From Gemmatimonadetes bacterium bin94 (lineage in GTDB: Bacteria; Gemmatimonadota; Gemmatimonadetes; Longimicrobiales; Gaopeijiaceae): a stretch of DNA of 64,000 bases. The stretch is from positions 1 through 64,000 of the forward strand of contig MPNE01000004.1 of the NCBI GenBank assembly GCA_002238865.1, written 5' to 3'. The translations under genes were made by a program, and so were the position numbers. A model generated the notes under the pieces. It was not told the origin of the DNA, searched no databases, and saw only the letters and a program-made list of their open reading frames with translations. Below are positions 25,820 to 34,019 of this stretch, piece by piece. The first letter of the stretch is position 1; each line of letters begins with the position of its first letter.

Positions 25820-26604
25820 TGAAAGGGGGAGCCGAATTGAGTGGATTGGATCTGCAGTTGAAGGGGAAGCGTGCCCTCGTCACGGGCGGGTCACGTGGCG
25901 TCGGGGCAGCAGCCGTTCACCTTCTCTCGAAGGCGGGCGCCGATGTCGGCATCGCCTATCACAACAGGGCTGCCGAAGCCGAAGACGTGGTGGACGCGGC
26001 GAGGGCGAGGGGTGTGCGGTGTTGGGCCGAAGCAGGTGACCTGACGGACAGGAACGTCGTCGACCGGCTCTTCGAGCGGGTCGTCTCGGAGTTCGGCGGG
26101 CTCGACATCTTCGTCGGGAATGCCGGAGTCTGGCCCGTGGCCGACATACCGGTGTCGGAGATGGACGATGCGCGCTGGCACAGGACTGTCGCCGTTAATC
26201 TCGACTCGATCTTCTTTACCACACGGGCGGCACTCCGGTGCATGAGCGACGACGGGCGCGTTGTTCTGGTAAGCTCTACTGCGGGACAGCGGGGTGAAGC
26301 CTATCATTCGGACTACGCCGCAACCAAGGGCGCGATCATCTCCCTTGTGAAGGGTCTCTGCACCGAGGTGGGCGACCGGGGCATCACCGTCAATGCCGTG
26401 GCTCCCGGGTGGATCGACACAGAGATGTCGCAGAACGCGCTGCAGGGAGAGGACAGGGAAGCGATCGAAGCAGCCATCCCCATCGGCAGAGTCGCCACCG
26501 CGGAAGACGTTGCCGGGCCGATCGTGCTGCTGTGCTCGGACATGGCCCGTCACATCACAGGCGAGACCGTCAATGTCAATGGGGGATCGGTACTGGCAGG
26601 GTGA
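25816..26604 (+). CDS. Short-chain dehydrogenase/reductase
   Basis: 262 aa from ATG 25816, overlapping the gmhA stop. Classical SDR: cofactor loop VTGGSRGVG, NAG at FVGNAGVW, catalytic serine in VLVSSTAGQ, YxxxK in SDYAATKGA, and the C-terminal IVLLCSDMARHITGETVNVNGG. This pattern is FabG-like, but the substrate cannot be assigned. AAAGGGGGA lies 8 bases before an in-frame TTG, so translation could instead begin at about residue 8. Its stop overlaps the next gene's GTG. Confidence 0.88.
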   Translation: MMKGGAELSGLDLQLKGKRALVTGGSRGVGAAAVHLLSKAGADVGIAYHNRAAEAEDVVDAARARGVRCWAEAGDLTDRNVVDRLFERVVSEFGGLDIFVGNAGVWPVADIPVSEMDDARWHRTVAVNLDSIFFTTRAALRCMSDDGRVVLVSSTAGQRGEAYHSDYAATKGAIISLVKGLCTEVGDRGITVNAVAPGWIDTEMSQNALQGEDREAIEAAIPIGRVATAEDVAGPIVLLCSDMARHITGETVNVNGGSVLAG

Positions 26605-27872
26605 ATCTCGAGGGTTGTGCCCCCAGGGCCGTCATGGGAATCGTATCCCGGTTGGAAGATGCCGGCTTCGAGACCTGGGCCGTGGGCGGTGCGGTGCGGG
26701 ACGTGGTGCGGGGAAGTCCCGGGGCCCGCGAGGACTGTGATCTCGCCACACGTGCCACGCCTGCCGAAGTCAGACGTCTCTTTCCGCGTACCGTCCCTCT
26801 GGGGATCGACTACGGGACCGTGGGGGTCTTTGGAGAGGACGGCGTACTTTACGAGGTGACGACCTTCCGCCACGACGTGTTGACCTACGGACGCAAGGCC
26901 GTCGTGGCGTTTGCCGAGACGCTCGAAGAGGACCTAGCGCGGCGTGACTTTACCATCAACGCCATCGCGTGGCATCCGATTCGTCGAGAAGTCCTGGATC
27001 CCCACGCCGGGAGGAAGGATATCGAGGACGGCGTGCTGCGCGCGGTCGGAAGCGCATCGGAGCGGTTTCGCGAGGACTACCTCCGCATCCTGCGAGGACT
27101 CCGCTTCGCGGGGATTTTCGGGCTGGAGATTCATGACGACACCTGGAAGGGCCTCGTGGAAGCGGTGCCGGGACTCGCGGATCTGTCCATGGAGCGGGTC
27201 CGCGAGGAGTTGATGAAGGTCCTCGGCAGCGGTGCCCCTTCGCGGGCCCTCCGTCTGTACGAGAGGTCCGGGGCATTGGCCGAGATCCTGCCCGAGTTCG
27301 GCGAAGCCTTGACCGAATCCGCCCTGGACACCGTGGACGCGCTCGGCAGGCACCGGCCCGTGCTCCGGGTGGCGGCGCTCCTCCTGTTCGGGTTGGGGAA
27401 GGCCGCGCCGGCGATGGTCTCGCGCCTGCTGGTCCGCCTGCGGTTCTCGAACGCTGAAATCGGGCGCATCCTGGCGGCCATGAGCGGGGGCCTTGGGCCG
27501 TCGTCACGCCTTCTCCGAGATCCCCGTGCGCGACGGCAGTGGGTCGCGACAAGTCGGCCGGAGGGCGTACGCGATGTCTTCCGCATCTGGCTGGCCGCGA
27601 TTCGGGCGGGATTGGTGGGGGCGGACGCATCGTCGACGTTGCAGGTGATCGCCGAGGTCAGACGTGATCTTCGCGCCGGCGTCCCCGTCTCGTTGGGCGG
27701 ACTGGCCATCGCGGGGCGTGATCTGATCGCGCTCGGGTGGTCCCCGGGTCCGGGAATCGGCTCAACGCTGCGTGCGCTCCTGGAGGCCGTCTGGGAGGAT
27801 CCGTCTCTGAACGATCGCGCCACCCTGGAACGACTGGCGGCAGAGATGGTGTCACCGGGGGCCGGAGCGTGA
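26601..27872 (+). CDS. tRNA nucleotidyltransferase / poly(A) polymerase family (CCA-adding type)
   Basis: 423 aa from GTG 26601 (GTGA overlap with the SDR stop); the track's longer start lies inside the SDR. Class II nucleotidyltransferase motifs: AVGGAVRDVV, the metal pair in DCDLATRATP, RRDFTINAIA, and LRILRGLRFA. The C-terminal region aligns where an HD phosphohydrolase would be, but LLLFGLGK replaces the usual LLHDIGK, so the metal ligands are missing. Adding CCA to tRNA is the likely role and fits the tRNA-Gln gene here, which does not encode CCA. A-adding or poly(A) activity cannot be excluded. Confidence 0.85.
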   Translation: MNLEGCAPRAVMGIVSRLEDAGFETWAVGGAVRDVVRGSPGAREDCDLATRATPAEVRRLFPRTVPLGIDYGTVGVFGEDGVLYEVTTFRHDVLTYGRKAVVAFAETLEEDLARRDFTINAIAWHPIRREVLDPHAGRKDIEDGVLRAVGSASERFREDYLRILRGLRFAGIFGLEIHDDTWKGLVEAVPGLADLSMERVREELMKVLGSGAPSRALRLYERSGALAEILPEFGEALTESALDTVDALGRHRPVLRVAALLLFGLGKAAPAMVSRLLVRLRFSNAEIGRILAAMSGGLGPSSRLLRDPRARRQWVATSRPEGVRDVFRIWLAAIRAGLVGADASSTLQVIAEVRRDLRAGVPVSLGGLAIAGRDLIALGWSPGPGIGSTLRALLEAVWEDPSLNDRATLERLAAEMVSPGAGA

Positions 27873-29233
27873 GCGACAGCCTCGACCTGTTTCCCGGAGA
27901 GGTCCGGGAGCCCGGAGGGGACACCTGGGGGCGCGGCCGGACCTCTCCGGATGCGAGCCGCGCGGCTCCCCTGGCGGCGCGCATGCGTCCCCGTACCCTC
28001 GACGAGTTTCGCGGCCAGGATGGGGTCGTGGGTCCGGGTGGGGCCGTCGGCGCGATGATCGAGAGCGGCAGGATCTCCAGCTTCATTCTGTGGGGACCAC
28101 CCGGGTCCGGAAAGACGACCCTCGCCCGGCTGGTGGCCCACTCCGCCGACGCCGCGTTCGTTGCATTCAGCGCGGTCACGGAAGGCGTCGCCCGGGTGCG
28201 GGAGATCATCGCCGAGGCAAGGGCCCGGCGGCGAGCCACGGGCCGGGGGACCATACTCTTCTGCGACGAGATCCACCGCTTCAACAAGGCCCAGCAGGAC
28301 GCGTTCCTCCCGTTCGTCGAGGATGGAGCCGTAGTGCTGATCGGGGCCACCACCGAGAACCCGAGCTTCGAGGTGGTGCGTCCGCTGCTATCGCGCGCGC
28401 CCGTGGTGGTCCTCGATCCTCTATCGCGAGCGGACCTGGTTGGGGTGCTCCGCGACGCGCTGAAGGATCCGGAACGCGGCCTCGGGTCGGCATCGATTGC
28501 CGTATCGGACGAGGTGATCGACCGCATCGCCGATGCCGCCGACGGCGATGCGCGCCGTGCGCTCGGGATCCTGGAGCGGGCCGCCGGAGTCCTGCCCGCA
28601 GGAGAGGCCTTGACGCTGCGGACGGTGGAAGCCGCCATTCAGCGTCGCTTCGCCGTCTACGACAAGTCGGGGGATCAGCACTACGGTCACATATCGGCCC
28701 TCCACAAATCGGTGCGTGGGGGTGACCCCGACGCGGCCCTGTACTGGCTCGGCCGAATGCTGGATGCGGGGGAGGATCCGATGTATATCGCGCGGCGACT
28801 TGTCCGGATGGCGGTCGAGGACATCGGCCTTGCGGAGCCCGCTGCCCTTCAGGTCGCGCTCGCCGCGCGGGACGCGTACCGCTTTCTGGGCTCTCCGGAG
28901 GGCGAACTGGCGCTGGCCCAGGCCGTGGTGTACCTGGCGGGGAGTCCCAAGTCGAATCGGCTCTACAGGGGGTGGGGCAGCGCGCTGAGCCGGGCCCGTG
29001 AGACTCCTTCGGCGCCCGTGCCGTTGCATCTTCGCAATGCCCCGACGCAATTGATGAAGGAATTGGGGCACGGCGAGGGGTATCTTTACGATCCGGACCA
29101 GCAGGGAGGCGTCTCCCGCCAGCACTACCTTCCGGACGGCATGAAGGGCGAACGGTTTTATGGCCCCGGAGACACCGGCTGGGAGGCCGGCCTGAAGCGT
29201 CGCCTGTCCGAGTGGCAGGAAAAGAGGAGGTAG
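27869..29233 (+). CDS. rarA: Replication-associated recombination protein A (RarA/MgsA AAA+ ATPase)
   Basis: 454 aa. GTG 27869 overlaps the upstream stop; the 44 earlier track codons are in the CCA gene. The N-terminus is a likely SSB- or clamp-contact segment (SDSLDLFPG). Then comes LAARMRPRTLDEFRGQDGVVG, Walker A GPPGSGKTT, Walker B ILFCDEIHRFNKAQQD, sensor 1 GATTENPSFEV, and the C-terminal tetramerisation domain ending YGPGDTGWE. Acts at stalled replication forks. A strong AGGAGG at its end serves hflX. Confidence 0.95.
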   Translation: MSDSLDLFPGEVREPGGDTWGRGRTSPDASRAAPLAARMRPRTLDEFRGQDGVVGPGGAVGAMIESGRISSFILWGPPGSGKTTLARLVAHSADAAFVAFSAVTEGVARVREIIAEARARRRATGRGTILFCDEIHRFNKAQQDAFLPFVEDGAVVLIGATTENPSFEVVRPLLSRAPVVVLDPLSRADLVGVLRDALKDPERGLGSASIAVSDEVIDRIADAADGDARRALGILERAAGVLPAGEALTLRTVEAAIQRRFAVYDKSGDQHYGHISALHKSVRGGDPDAALYWLGRMLDAGEDPMYIARRLVRMAVEDIGLAEPAALQVALAARDAYRFLGSPEGELALAQAVVYLAGSPKSNRLYRGWGSALSRARETPSAPVPLHLRNAPTQLMKELGHGEGYLYDPDQQGGVSRQHYLPDGMKGERFYGPGDTGWEAGLKRRLSEWQEKRR

Positions 29234-29253
29234 AAGTCATTCCAACCCGGTCG

Positions 29254-30546
29254 ATGGACGTGCGCGCTCCCGTCGAGCGCGCGATCCTGGTCGGAACGCC
29301 GAGCGGATCGGAGCGCGTGGGACGCGCGAGGGAACACCTCGCGGAGCTCGCGCGCCTCACCGACACGGCGGGCGGTCAGGTTGTGGGGGAGCTCATTCAA
29401 CGGCTTCAATCTCCGCGGACCCGGTACTACCTGGGAAAGGGCAAGGCCACCCTGTTGGCCGAGCTGGTGGAGGAAAGGGATGCCGATCTCGTCGTCTTCG
29501 ACGATGAGCTGACCCCCGCGCAGGGGAAGAATCTGGAAACCCTGTGCGACGTGCGCGTCATGGACCGCGCCGAGCTGATCCTGGACATCTTCGCGACCCG
29601 GGCGCGGACCTACGAAGCGCGCATGCAGGTCGAGCTGGCCCAGCTGCAATACCTGTTGCCGCGGTTGCGGCGCATGTGGGTTCACCTCTCGCGAATACGC
29701 GGCGGCATTGGGCTGCGGGGCCCGGGAGAGACCCAGCTCGAGACCGATCGACGGCTCATCGGCACCCGTATCGCGGAGCTGCGCCGCAAGTTGAAGGTCG
29801 TCGCTCGCTCCCAGGCCACACAGCGCAAGGGGAGGGAGGGCCGGTTCCGGGCGGCGCTCGTGGGGTATACCAACGCCGGCAAATCGTCGTTGCTTCAGGC
29901 CCTCTCGGGCTCGCGGCAGTTTGTTGAAGACCGCCTCTTCGCAACGCTCGACGCGTCGACCCGTGTGGTGAGTCTGGGAGGGGGGCACGAGGCTCTCGTC
30001 ACCGATACGGTGGGTTTCATCCGCAAGTTGCCCCACCATCTCATCGCCTCGTTCCGGTCTACCCTCGAAGAGGCGCGCGAGGCCGATGTCCTGCTACACG
30101 TCATTGATTCGTCGCACCCCGATCGGGACAGCCAGCGTCAGGTCGTGCGCACGGTGCTCGATGACCTGGGGCTGAAACAGCGACCGCGAGTCCTCGTGTT
30201 CAACAAGATCGACCTTTTGGGAAGCGATGATCTGCTGGCCCTCCGGAAACGTGTCACCGCCCCCGGCACCCCACGAGCCCTCTTCACCTCGGCTGTGACC
30301 CCAACGACGCTGAAACCCCTCGGGGACGAACTTCGGGCTCGAATTCGGGCACGGATGCAGCAGGTCAGCATTGAAGTTCCCGTGGAGGAGGGAAAGACCC
30401 TGGCCAGACTGTACGAGCAGGGCGAGGTGCTTTCGCGGCAACAGGAGGGTACAACCGTGAGAATCGTCGCCAAGGCGCCGCCCGCCCTGATCGGCCAGCT
30501 ACGTGCTCGCCACGGAGTCCGTGTCACACGGGATGGCCAGCACTGA
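29254..30546 (+). CDS. hflX: Ribosome-associated GTPase HflX
   Basis: 430 aa from ATG 29254. N-terminal HflX domain ([56 protein letters not shown]), the glycine-rich [18 protein letters not shown], then the G domain ([24 protein letters not shown]). It splits stalled ribosomes in relatives. The start is uncertain: GTG 29212 is in rarA, ATG 29254 has no SD, while the AGGAGG at 29225-29230 is 8 bases before an in-frame ATT at 29239. Confidence 0.93.
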   Translation: MDVRAPVERAILVGTPSGSERVGRAREHLAELARLTDTAGGQVVGELIQRLQSPRTRYYLGKGKATLLAELVEERDADLVVFDDELTPAQGKNLETLCDVRVMDRAELILDIFATRARTYEARMQVELAQLQYLLPRLRRMWVHLSRIRGGIGLRGPGETQLETDRRLIGTRIAELRRKLKVVARSQATQRKGREGRFRAALVGYTNAGKSSLLQALSGSRQFVEDRLFATLDASTRVVSLGGGHEALVTDTVGFIRKLPHHLIASFRSTLEEAREADVLLHVIDSSHPDRDSQRQVVRTVLDDLGLKQRPRVLVFNKIDLLGSDDLLALRKRVTAPGTPRALFTSAVTPTTLKPLGDELRARIRARMQQVSIEVPVEEGKTLARLYEQGEVLSRQQEGTTVRIVAKAPPALIGQLRARHGVRVTRDGQH

Positions 30547-30616
30547 TATACTCACCAGACGCGTCCGGGCACGGCACCCGGACGAGCAAGACCAAACCCG
30601 CTTCGAGGATCCTTCG

Positions 30617-31387
30617 ATGAGGCTCTACATCAACATCGATCATGTCGCCACGGTGCGTCAGGCGCGCCGGACCGACGAACCCGATCCCGTCCGCGCGGCG
30701 GTGCTCGCAGAATTGGGAGGCGCCGACGGGATCACCATCCACTTGCGAGAGGACCGCCGCCACATCAACGACCGTGATGTGCGCCTCCTGGCGGAGACCG
30801 TCCGCACCGGCATCAACTTCGAACTGGCGGCGTCCGCGCCCGTCGTCGACATCGCGGTGGAACTGGCGCCCATGCAGGCGACGCTGGTGCCCGAGAAGCG
30901 GGAGGAGGTGACCACCGAAGGGGGATTGAACCTGGCTTCCGACGCCGTGCGGGCGGGAGTCGCCGCCTCCCTGCGGCGGCTCGAGGCTGCGGGTGTCCGC
31001 ACGTCCCTCTTCATCGACCCCGACCTGGACGCCCTGGACCATTCAGCGGCGCTGGGAGCGAACGCGGTGGAGTTGCACACCGGCGAGTACGCCAACGCCA
31101 GGGGCGACGCGGACAGAGCGACGGAGCTGGCCCGTCTCGCCCGGGCGTCGGACCACGGCCATTCGCTGGGCCTTGCGGTGCACGCCGGACACGGTCTCAC
31201 CTACGAGAATGTCGTTCCCGTCGCGGCGCTTCCCCACATCGAGGAGTTGAACATCGGCCACAGCGTGGTCTCTCGAGCGGTTCTGGTGGGGCTGGAGCGG
31301 GCAGTCAGGGAGATGAAGGAGATCGTCGGTGGGGCCCCCGGACGCGTTCGGCACCCGGCTGGCTGGGTTCCCCCGATAGGCTTCTAG
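30617..31387 (+). CDS. pdxJ: Pyridoxine 5'-phosphate synthase
   Basis: 256 aa TIM-barrel enzyme condensing 1-deoxyxylulose-5-P with 3-amino-1-hydroxyacetone-1-P. ATG 30617 begins [17 protein letters not shown], the family start; the 38 upstream codons in the track overlap hflX and lack homology. Conserved pieces: [53 protein letters not shown], and [13 protein letters not shown]. pdxJ may be co-transcribed with hflX (70-base gap). Confidence 0.96.
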   Translation: MRLYINIDHVATVRQARRTDEPDPVRAAVLAELGGADGITIHLREDRRHINDRDVRLLAETVRTGINFELAASAPVVDIAVELAPMQATLVPEKREEVTTEGGLNLASDAVRAGVAASLRRLEAAGVRTSLFIDPDLDALDHSAALGANAVELHTGEYANARGDADRATELARLARASDHGHSLGLAVHAGHGLTYENVVPVAALPHIEELNIGHSVVSRAVLVGLERAVREMKEIVGGAPGRVRHPAGWVPPIGF

Positions 31388-32428
31388 GTGCGCCGGAACT
31401 GGCAGCTACTGCTCGGCCTGGGGATCGTCGCGGTCCTCCTCTGGTGGTTGTTCCGGGACCTCGATCCCGCCCGGGTGTGGAACGAGATACGAAGCGCGAA
31501 CGTCGCTCTTCTGCTCCTGACCACCGTTGTCACGATGGGAGCCTTCTTCACCCGTGCGGTCCGCTGGCGGTTCTTTCTCGCGCCCGTACACCCGGATAGC
31601 CCCCTCGGATCACGTTTTGCGGGTGTTTGCGTCGGATTCATGCTGAACAACCTCCTGCCGTCCGGGCGGGTGGGGGAGCTGGGGCGCGCATATGCATACA
31701 GCCGCCTCGAACCGGTTTCGCTATCGACTGCGGTTGCGACCCTCGTTGTCGAACGGCTGCTCGATGGTGTGGCTATCCTGGTCCTTCTTGTCCTGGCGAT
31801 CACGGGCCCCGGTTTCCCGGCGGAGACCCTCCCGGCAGAGCTGGTCGCCTCAATCCGCCTGGTTACCGTCTTCCTGGGTATTGTTCTGGCTGCAGTGGTT
31901 CTCCTGGTCGCGTTTCCGGGCCCTGCGGTGCGGATCTGCGGCCGGGTGGCGGGCCGCCTTCTGCCCGACCGCCTGGGTACGGGAGTGGTCGGAGTCATAA
32001 GCGGGGTGGTCGACGGTCTGGCGTCGATGCGCGGCTGGCGCCACATGCTCCCGGCCCTGCTGTGGAGCTTCGTGGTGTGGACGGTTCAATCCCTCTCCTT
32101 CTGGATCGGGTTTCTGGCGTTCAATATCGACCTGCCCTTTGCCGCCGCGGTGGTCACGAACGCGGCCATCGCTGTCGCGGTCACGCTGCCCGCGGCTCCC
32201 GGATACCTCGGCACCTTCCAGATCGGCGCCTCCCTTGCCCTGGTCGAGATCTACGGTGCAGGGGACGAGCAGGCGCTCGGCTTCGCCCTCGGGTGGCACC
32301 TGGTGAACTTCATCCCCATAACGCTCGCGGGCCTCTGGTACACCCGGCGCCTGGGGATCTCGCTCAGCGACTTCAGGGACCGGCGCGGGGAAGGCAAGGA
32401 CGCCGCCGGGCCCGGGAGTTCACGGTGA
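31388..32428 (+). CDS. UPF0104 / lysylphosphatidylglycerol-synthase-type membrane protein
   Basis: 346 aa from a GTG immediately after the pdxJ stop. About eight membrane helices, with the family signatures RAVRWRFFL, FMLNNLLPSGRVGELGRAY and the C-terminal LPAAPGYLGTFQ. No soluble aminoacyltransferase domain is attached, so lysyl transfer to lipid is not implied; such stand-alone proteins may be lipid flippases. The stop overlaps the ispE GTG. Confidence 0.85.
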   Translation: MRRNWQLLLGLGIVAVLLWWLFRDLDPARVWNEIRSANVALLLLTTVVTMGAFFTRAVRWRFFLAPVHPDSPLGSRFAGVCVGFMLNNLLPSGRVGELGRAYAYSRLEPVSLSTAVATLVVERLLDGVAILVLLVLAITGPGFPAETLPAELVASIRLVTVFLGIVLAAVVLLVAFPGPAVRICGRVAGRLLPDRLGTGVVGVISGVVDGLASMRGWRHMLPALLWSFVVWTVQSLSFWIGFLAFNIDLPFAAAVVTNAAIAVAVTLPAAPGYLGTFQIGASLALVEIYGAGDEQALGFALGWHLVNFIPITLAGLWYTRRLGISLSDFRDRRGEGKDAAGPGSSR

Positions 32429-33366
32429 AGCCGCGTATGGCCGGCGGGGTCTCCGTGCAATGTCCCGCCAAGGTCAATCTGTTCCTCCGGATCCTGGCAC
32501 GGGAGGATTCGGGATACCATCAGATCGAGACCCTCTTCCAGGCCATCGCTCTCTTCGACCGTCTTGAGGCGTATCCGGCGCGCCACGGGATCGAACTCGA
32601 AGTCAGGGGGAGCGATGCGGTCCCGGGGCTCGGCGACCTCACCGCCGATCTGGACGATCCGGACAGCAATACGGTCGTCCGCGCGGCACGGGCCTTCTTC
32701 GACGCCACCGGCATCGCTCCGGCCGTCTTCCTGGTCCTGACAAAGGCCATTCCGGCCAGGACGGGGCTGGGCGGCGGATCGTCCGACGCTGCGGGCGCCC
32801 TTGCCGCGCTGAACATGCTGCACGGGATGCCGTTGCACGGCGCCGATCTGATGAGAATAGGCGGCAGGATTGGAGCCGATGTGCCCTTCTTCTCGGCGGG
32901 AATGCCCACGGCACTGGCCTGGGGCCGCGGGGACCGGCTGTGCGGAGTCCAGCGACCACCCGCCGCGCCCGTGGTGCTGGCGATCCCCCACACGCGCATC
33001 TCCACGGCTGCGGCCTACCGCGAGCTCTCCGACATGCTGGTGCTTCCGGCTCCTCCGGCACGGCTCCCGGGGCTGGCGTCGAGGGATTGGAGGAGTCTCG
33101 CGGACCTTCAGTGGAACGATTTCGAGAGAGCGTCTTTCGAACGGGCCCCCGAATTGGCGGAAGTGCGTGGCGCTCTGGAGGACGGGGGAGCTCTTCTGGC
33201 CCGCATGACGGGAAGCGGCTCAGCGCTTTTCGGGGTGTTCGAGGCCGGGGAGGAGGATCGGGCTCGAAGGGCGGCCGAAGCGGCGGATTCGATGGCCGGG
33301 GTTCGCGCGGCTCTGGTGGCCTCGACCTTGACGAAGATGCCGGGGGTGGAGCCTCGCCACCCTTGA
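32425..33366 (+). CDS. ispE: 4-diphosphocytidyl-2-C-methyl-D-erythritol kinase
   Basis: GHMP kinase of the MEP isoprenoid pathway. 313 aa from GTG 32425 (GTGA overlap); the track's earlier start is inside the membrane gene. N-terminal CPAKVNLFLRILAREDSGYHQIETLFQ (substrate site), the ATP loop PARTGLGGGSSDAAGAL, GADVPFF, and the C-terminal MTGSGSALFGVF. Transcription may read on into tRNA-Gln 47 bases downstream, although the tRNA could have its own promoter. Confidence 0.95.
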   Translation: MKPRMAGGVSVQCPAKVNLFLRILAREDSGYHQIETLFQAIALFDRLEAYPARHGIELEVRGSDAVPGLGDLTADLDDPDSNTVVRAARAFFDATGIAPAVFLVLTKAIPARTGLGGGSSDAAGALAALNMLHGMPLHGADLMRIGGRIGADVPFFSAGMPTALAWGRGDRLCGVQRPPAAPVVLAIPHTRISTAAAYRELSDMLVLPAPPARLPGLASRDWRSLADLQWNDFERASFERAPELAEVRGALEDGGALLARMTGSGSALFGVFEAGEEDRARRAAEAADSMAGVRAALVASTLTKMPGVEPRHP

Positions 33367-33413
33367 AGGCCCCCCGGCGCCTCCGCTACGATACCGTGGT
33401 CGAGATCCGCGAA

Positions 33414-33484
33414 TGGCCCGTCGTCTAATGGCAGGACACCGGTCTTTGGAACCGGCGGTGGTGGTTCGAATCCACCCGGGCCAA
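33414..33484 (+). tRNA. tRNA-Gln (anticodon UUG)
   Basis: 71 nt, not in the ORF track. Acceptor stem TGGCCCG pairs with CGGGCCA over 7 bp, with U1-A72 as in tRNA-Gln. Anticodon stem CCGGT/ACCGG surrounds loop CTTTGGA, giving anticodon UUG. The T arm is GGTGG-TTCGAAT-CCACC, a 5-bp stem with the canonical loop. The discriminator is A, and the next bases are TTG, so CCA is not genomically encoded and must be added by the nucleotidyltransferase. Confidence 0.96.
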
Positions 33485-33506
33485 TTGACGGTCGATTGAC
33501 GGGTCG

Positions 33507-33902
33507 CTAAGGGGCGTCGCTTCCGAAGGTGCCTGATTCGCGAACACGCTTCTCCAGGCGGTCGATGAGGTCGTCCGCGTCCGCGCCCAGGAGGGCGTCC
33601 GGGTCGAAATCGCCTCCTCTGTCGCCGACGGTGCCCCGGTCCGGCTCCCGAACGCTCAGCCCCTTTACCCGGTGCAGTCCGAGCCATCCCTCGAAACGCT
33701 GGCTGAGCCGCACCACGCCGTAGAACATCCGGGTTTGCCCCGCGCCCACTGTCAGATCGACGATGATCGCCAGCACCGAAAGGCTGATCGCGACCATGTC
33801 CTTGACGCCGTCCAGGGCCAGCTTGAGCTGGAAGACGAGGAAATCGCGGATTGTCACGCTCCGCGAAGGCGCAACCGGGAGGTTCTTGCCAGGTTCGGAC
33901 AT
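33507..33902 (-). CDS. Small membrane protein of unknown function
   Basis: 131 aa from ATG 33902; the track's 24 earlier codons are unsupported. One central membrane helix (MVAISLSVLAIIVDLTV) is preceded by an amphipathic segment (TIRDFLVFQLKLALDGVKD) and followed by a charged, acidic soluble tail (DPDALLGADADDLIDRLEKRV). I do not recognise the family. It is divergent from the secreted-protein gene at 34020, and the 117 bases between them must carry both promoters. Confidence 0.65.
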   Translation of the reverse strand: MSEPGKNLPVAPSRSVTIRDFLVFQLKLALDGVKDMVAISLSVLAIIVDLTVGAGQTRMFYGVVRLSQRFEGWLGLHRVKGLSVREPDRGTVGDRGGDFDPDALLGADADDLIDRLEKRVRESGTFGSDAP

Positions 33903-33965
33903 GAGCGAGGTTCCATTCCACTTCGGAGAACGTCCGTGCCGGTGGGCGCGCGTACTCGATGTTGC

Positions 33966-33997
33966 CGGACCCACGGCATATCCTCAAGGTATAGCTT
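33966..33997 (+). promoter_or_regulatory. Low-confidence promoter for the secreted-protein gene
   Basis: CGGACC, 20-base spacer, TAGCTT ending 22 bases before ATG 34020. The spacing is long; the -10 matches the TANCTT form of the other promoters in the window. Confidence 0.25.
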
Positions 33998-34019
33998 CCC
34001 CGCATACCTCGCCCAAGCC

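Noticed and set aside
31388-32428. Lysylphosphatidylglycerol synthase (MprF)
   Set aside because: Only the membrane domain is present; the aminoacyl-transferase domain is missing.
33220-34005. 261-aa minus-strand ORF across ispE, tRNA-Gln and the small membrane gene
   Set aside because: It overlaps three better-supported features, including a tRNA, and has Arg/Pro-rich shadow composition.
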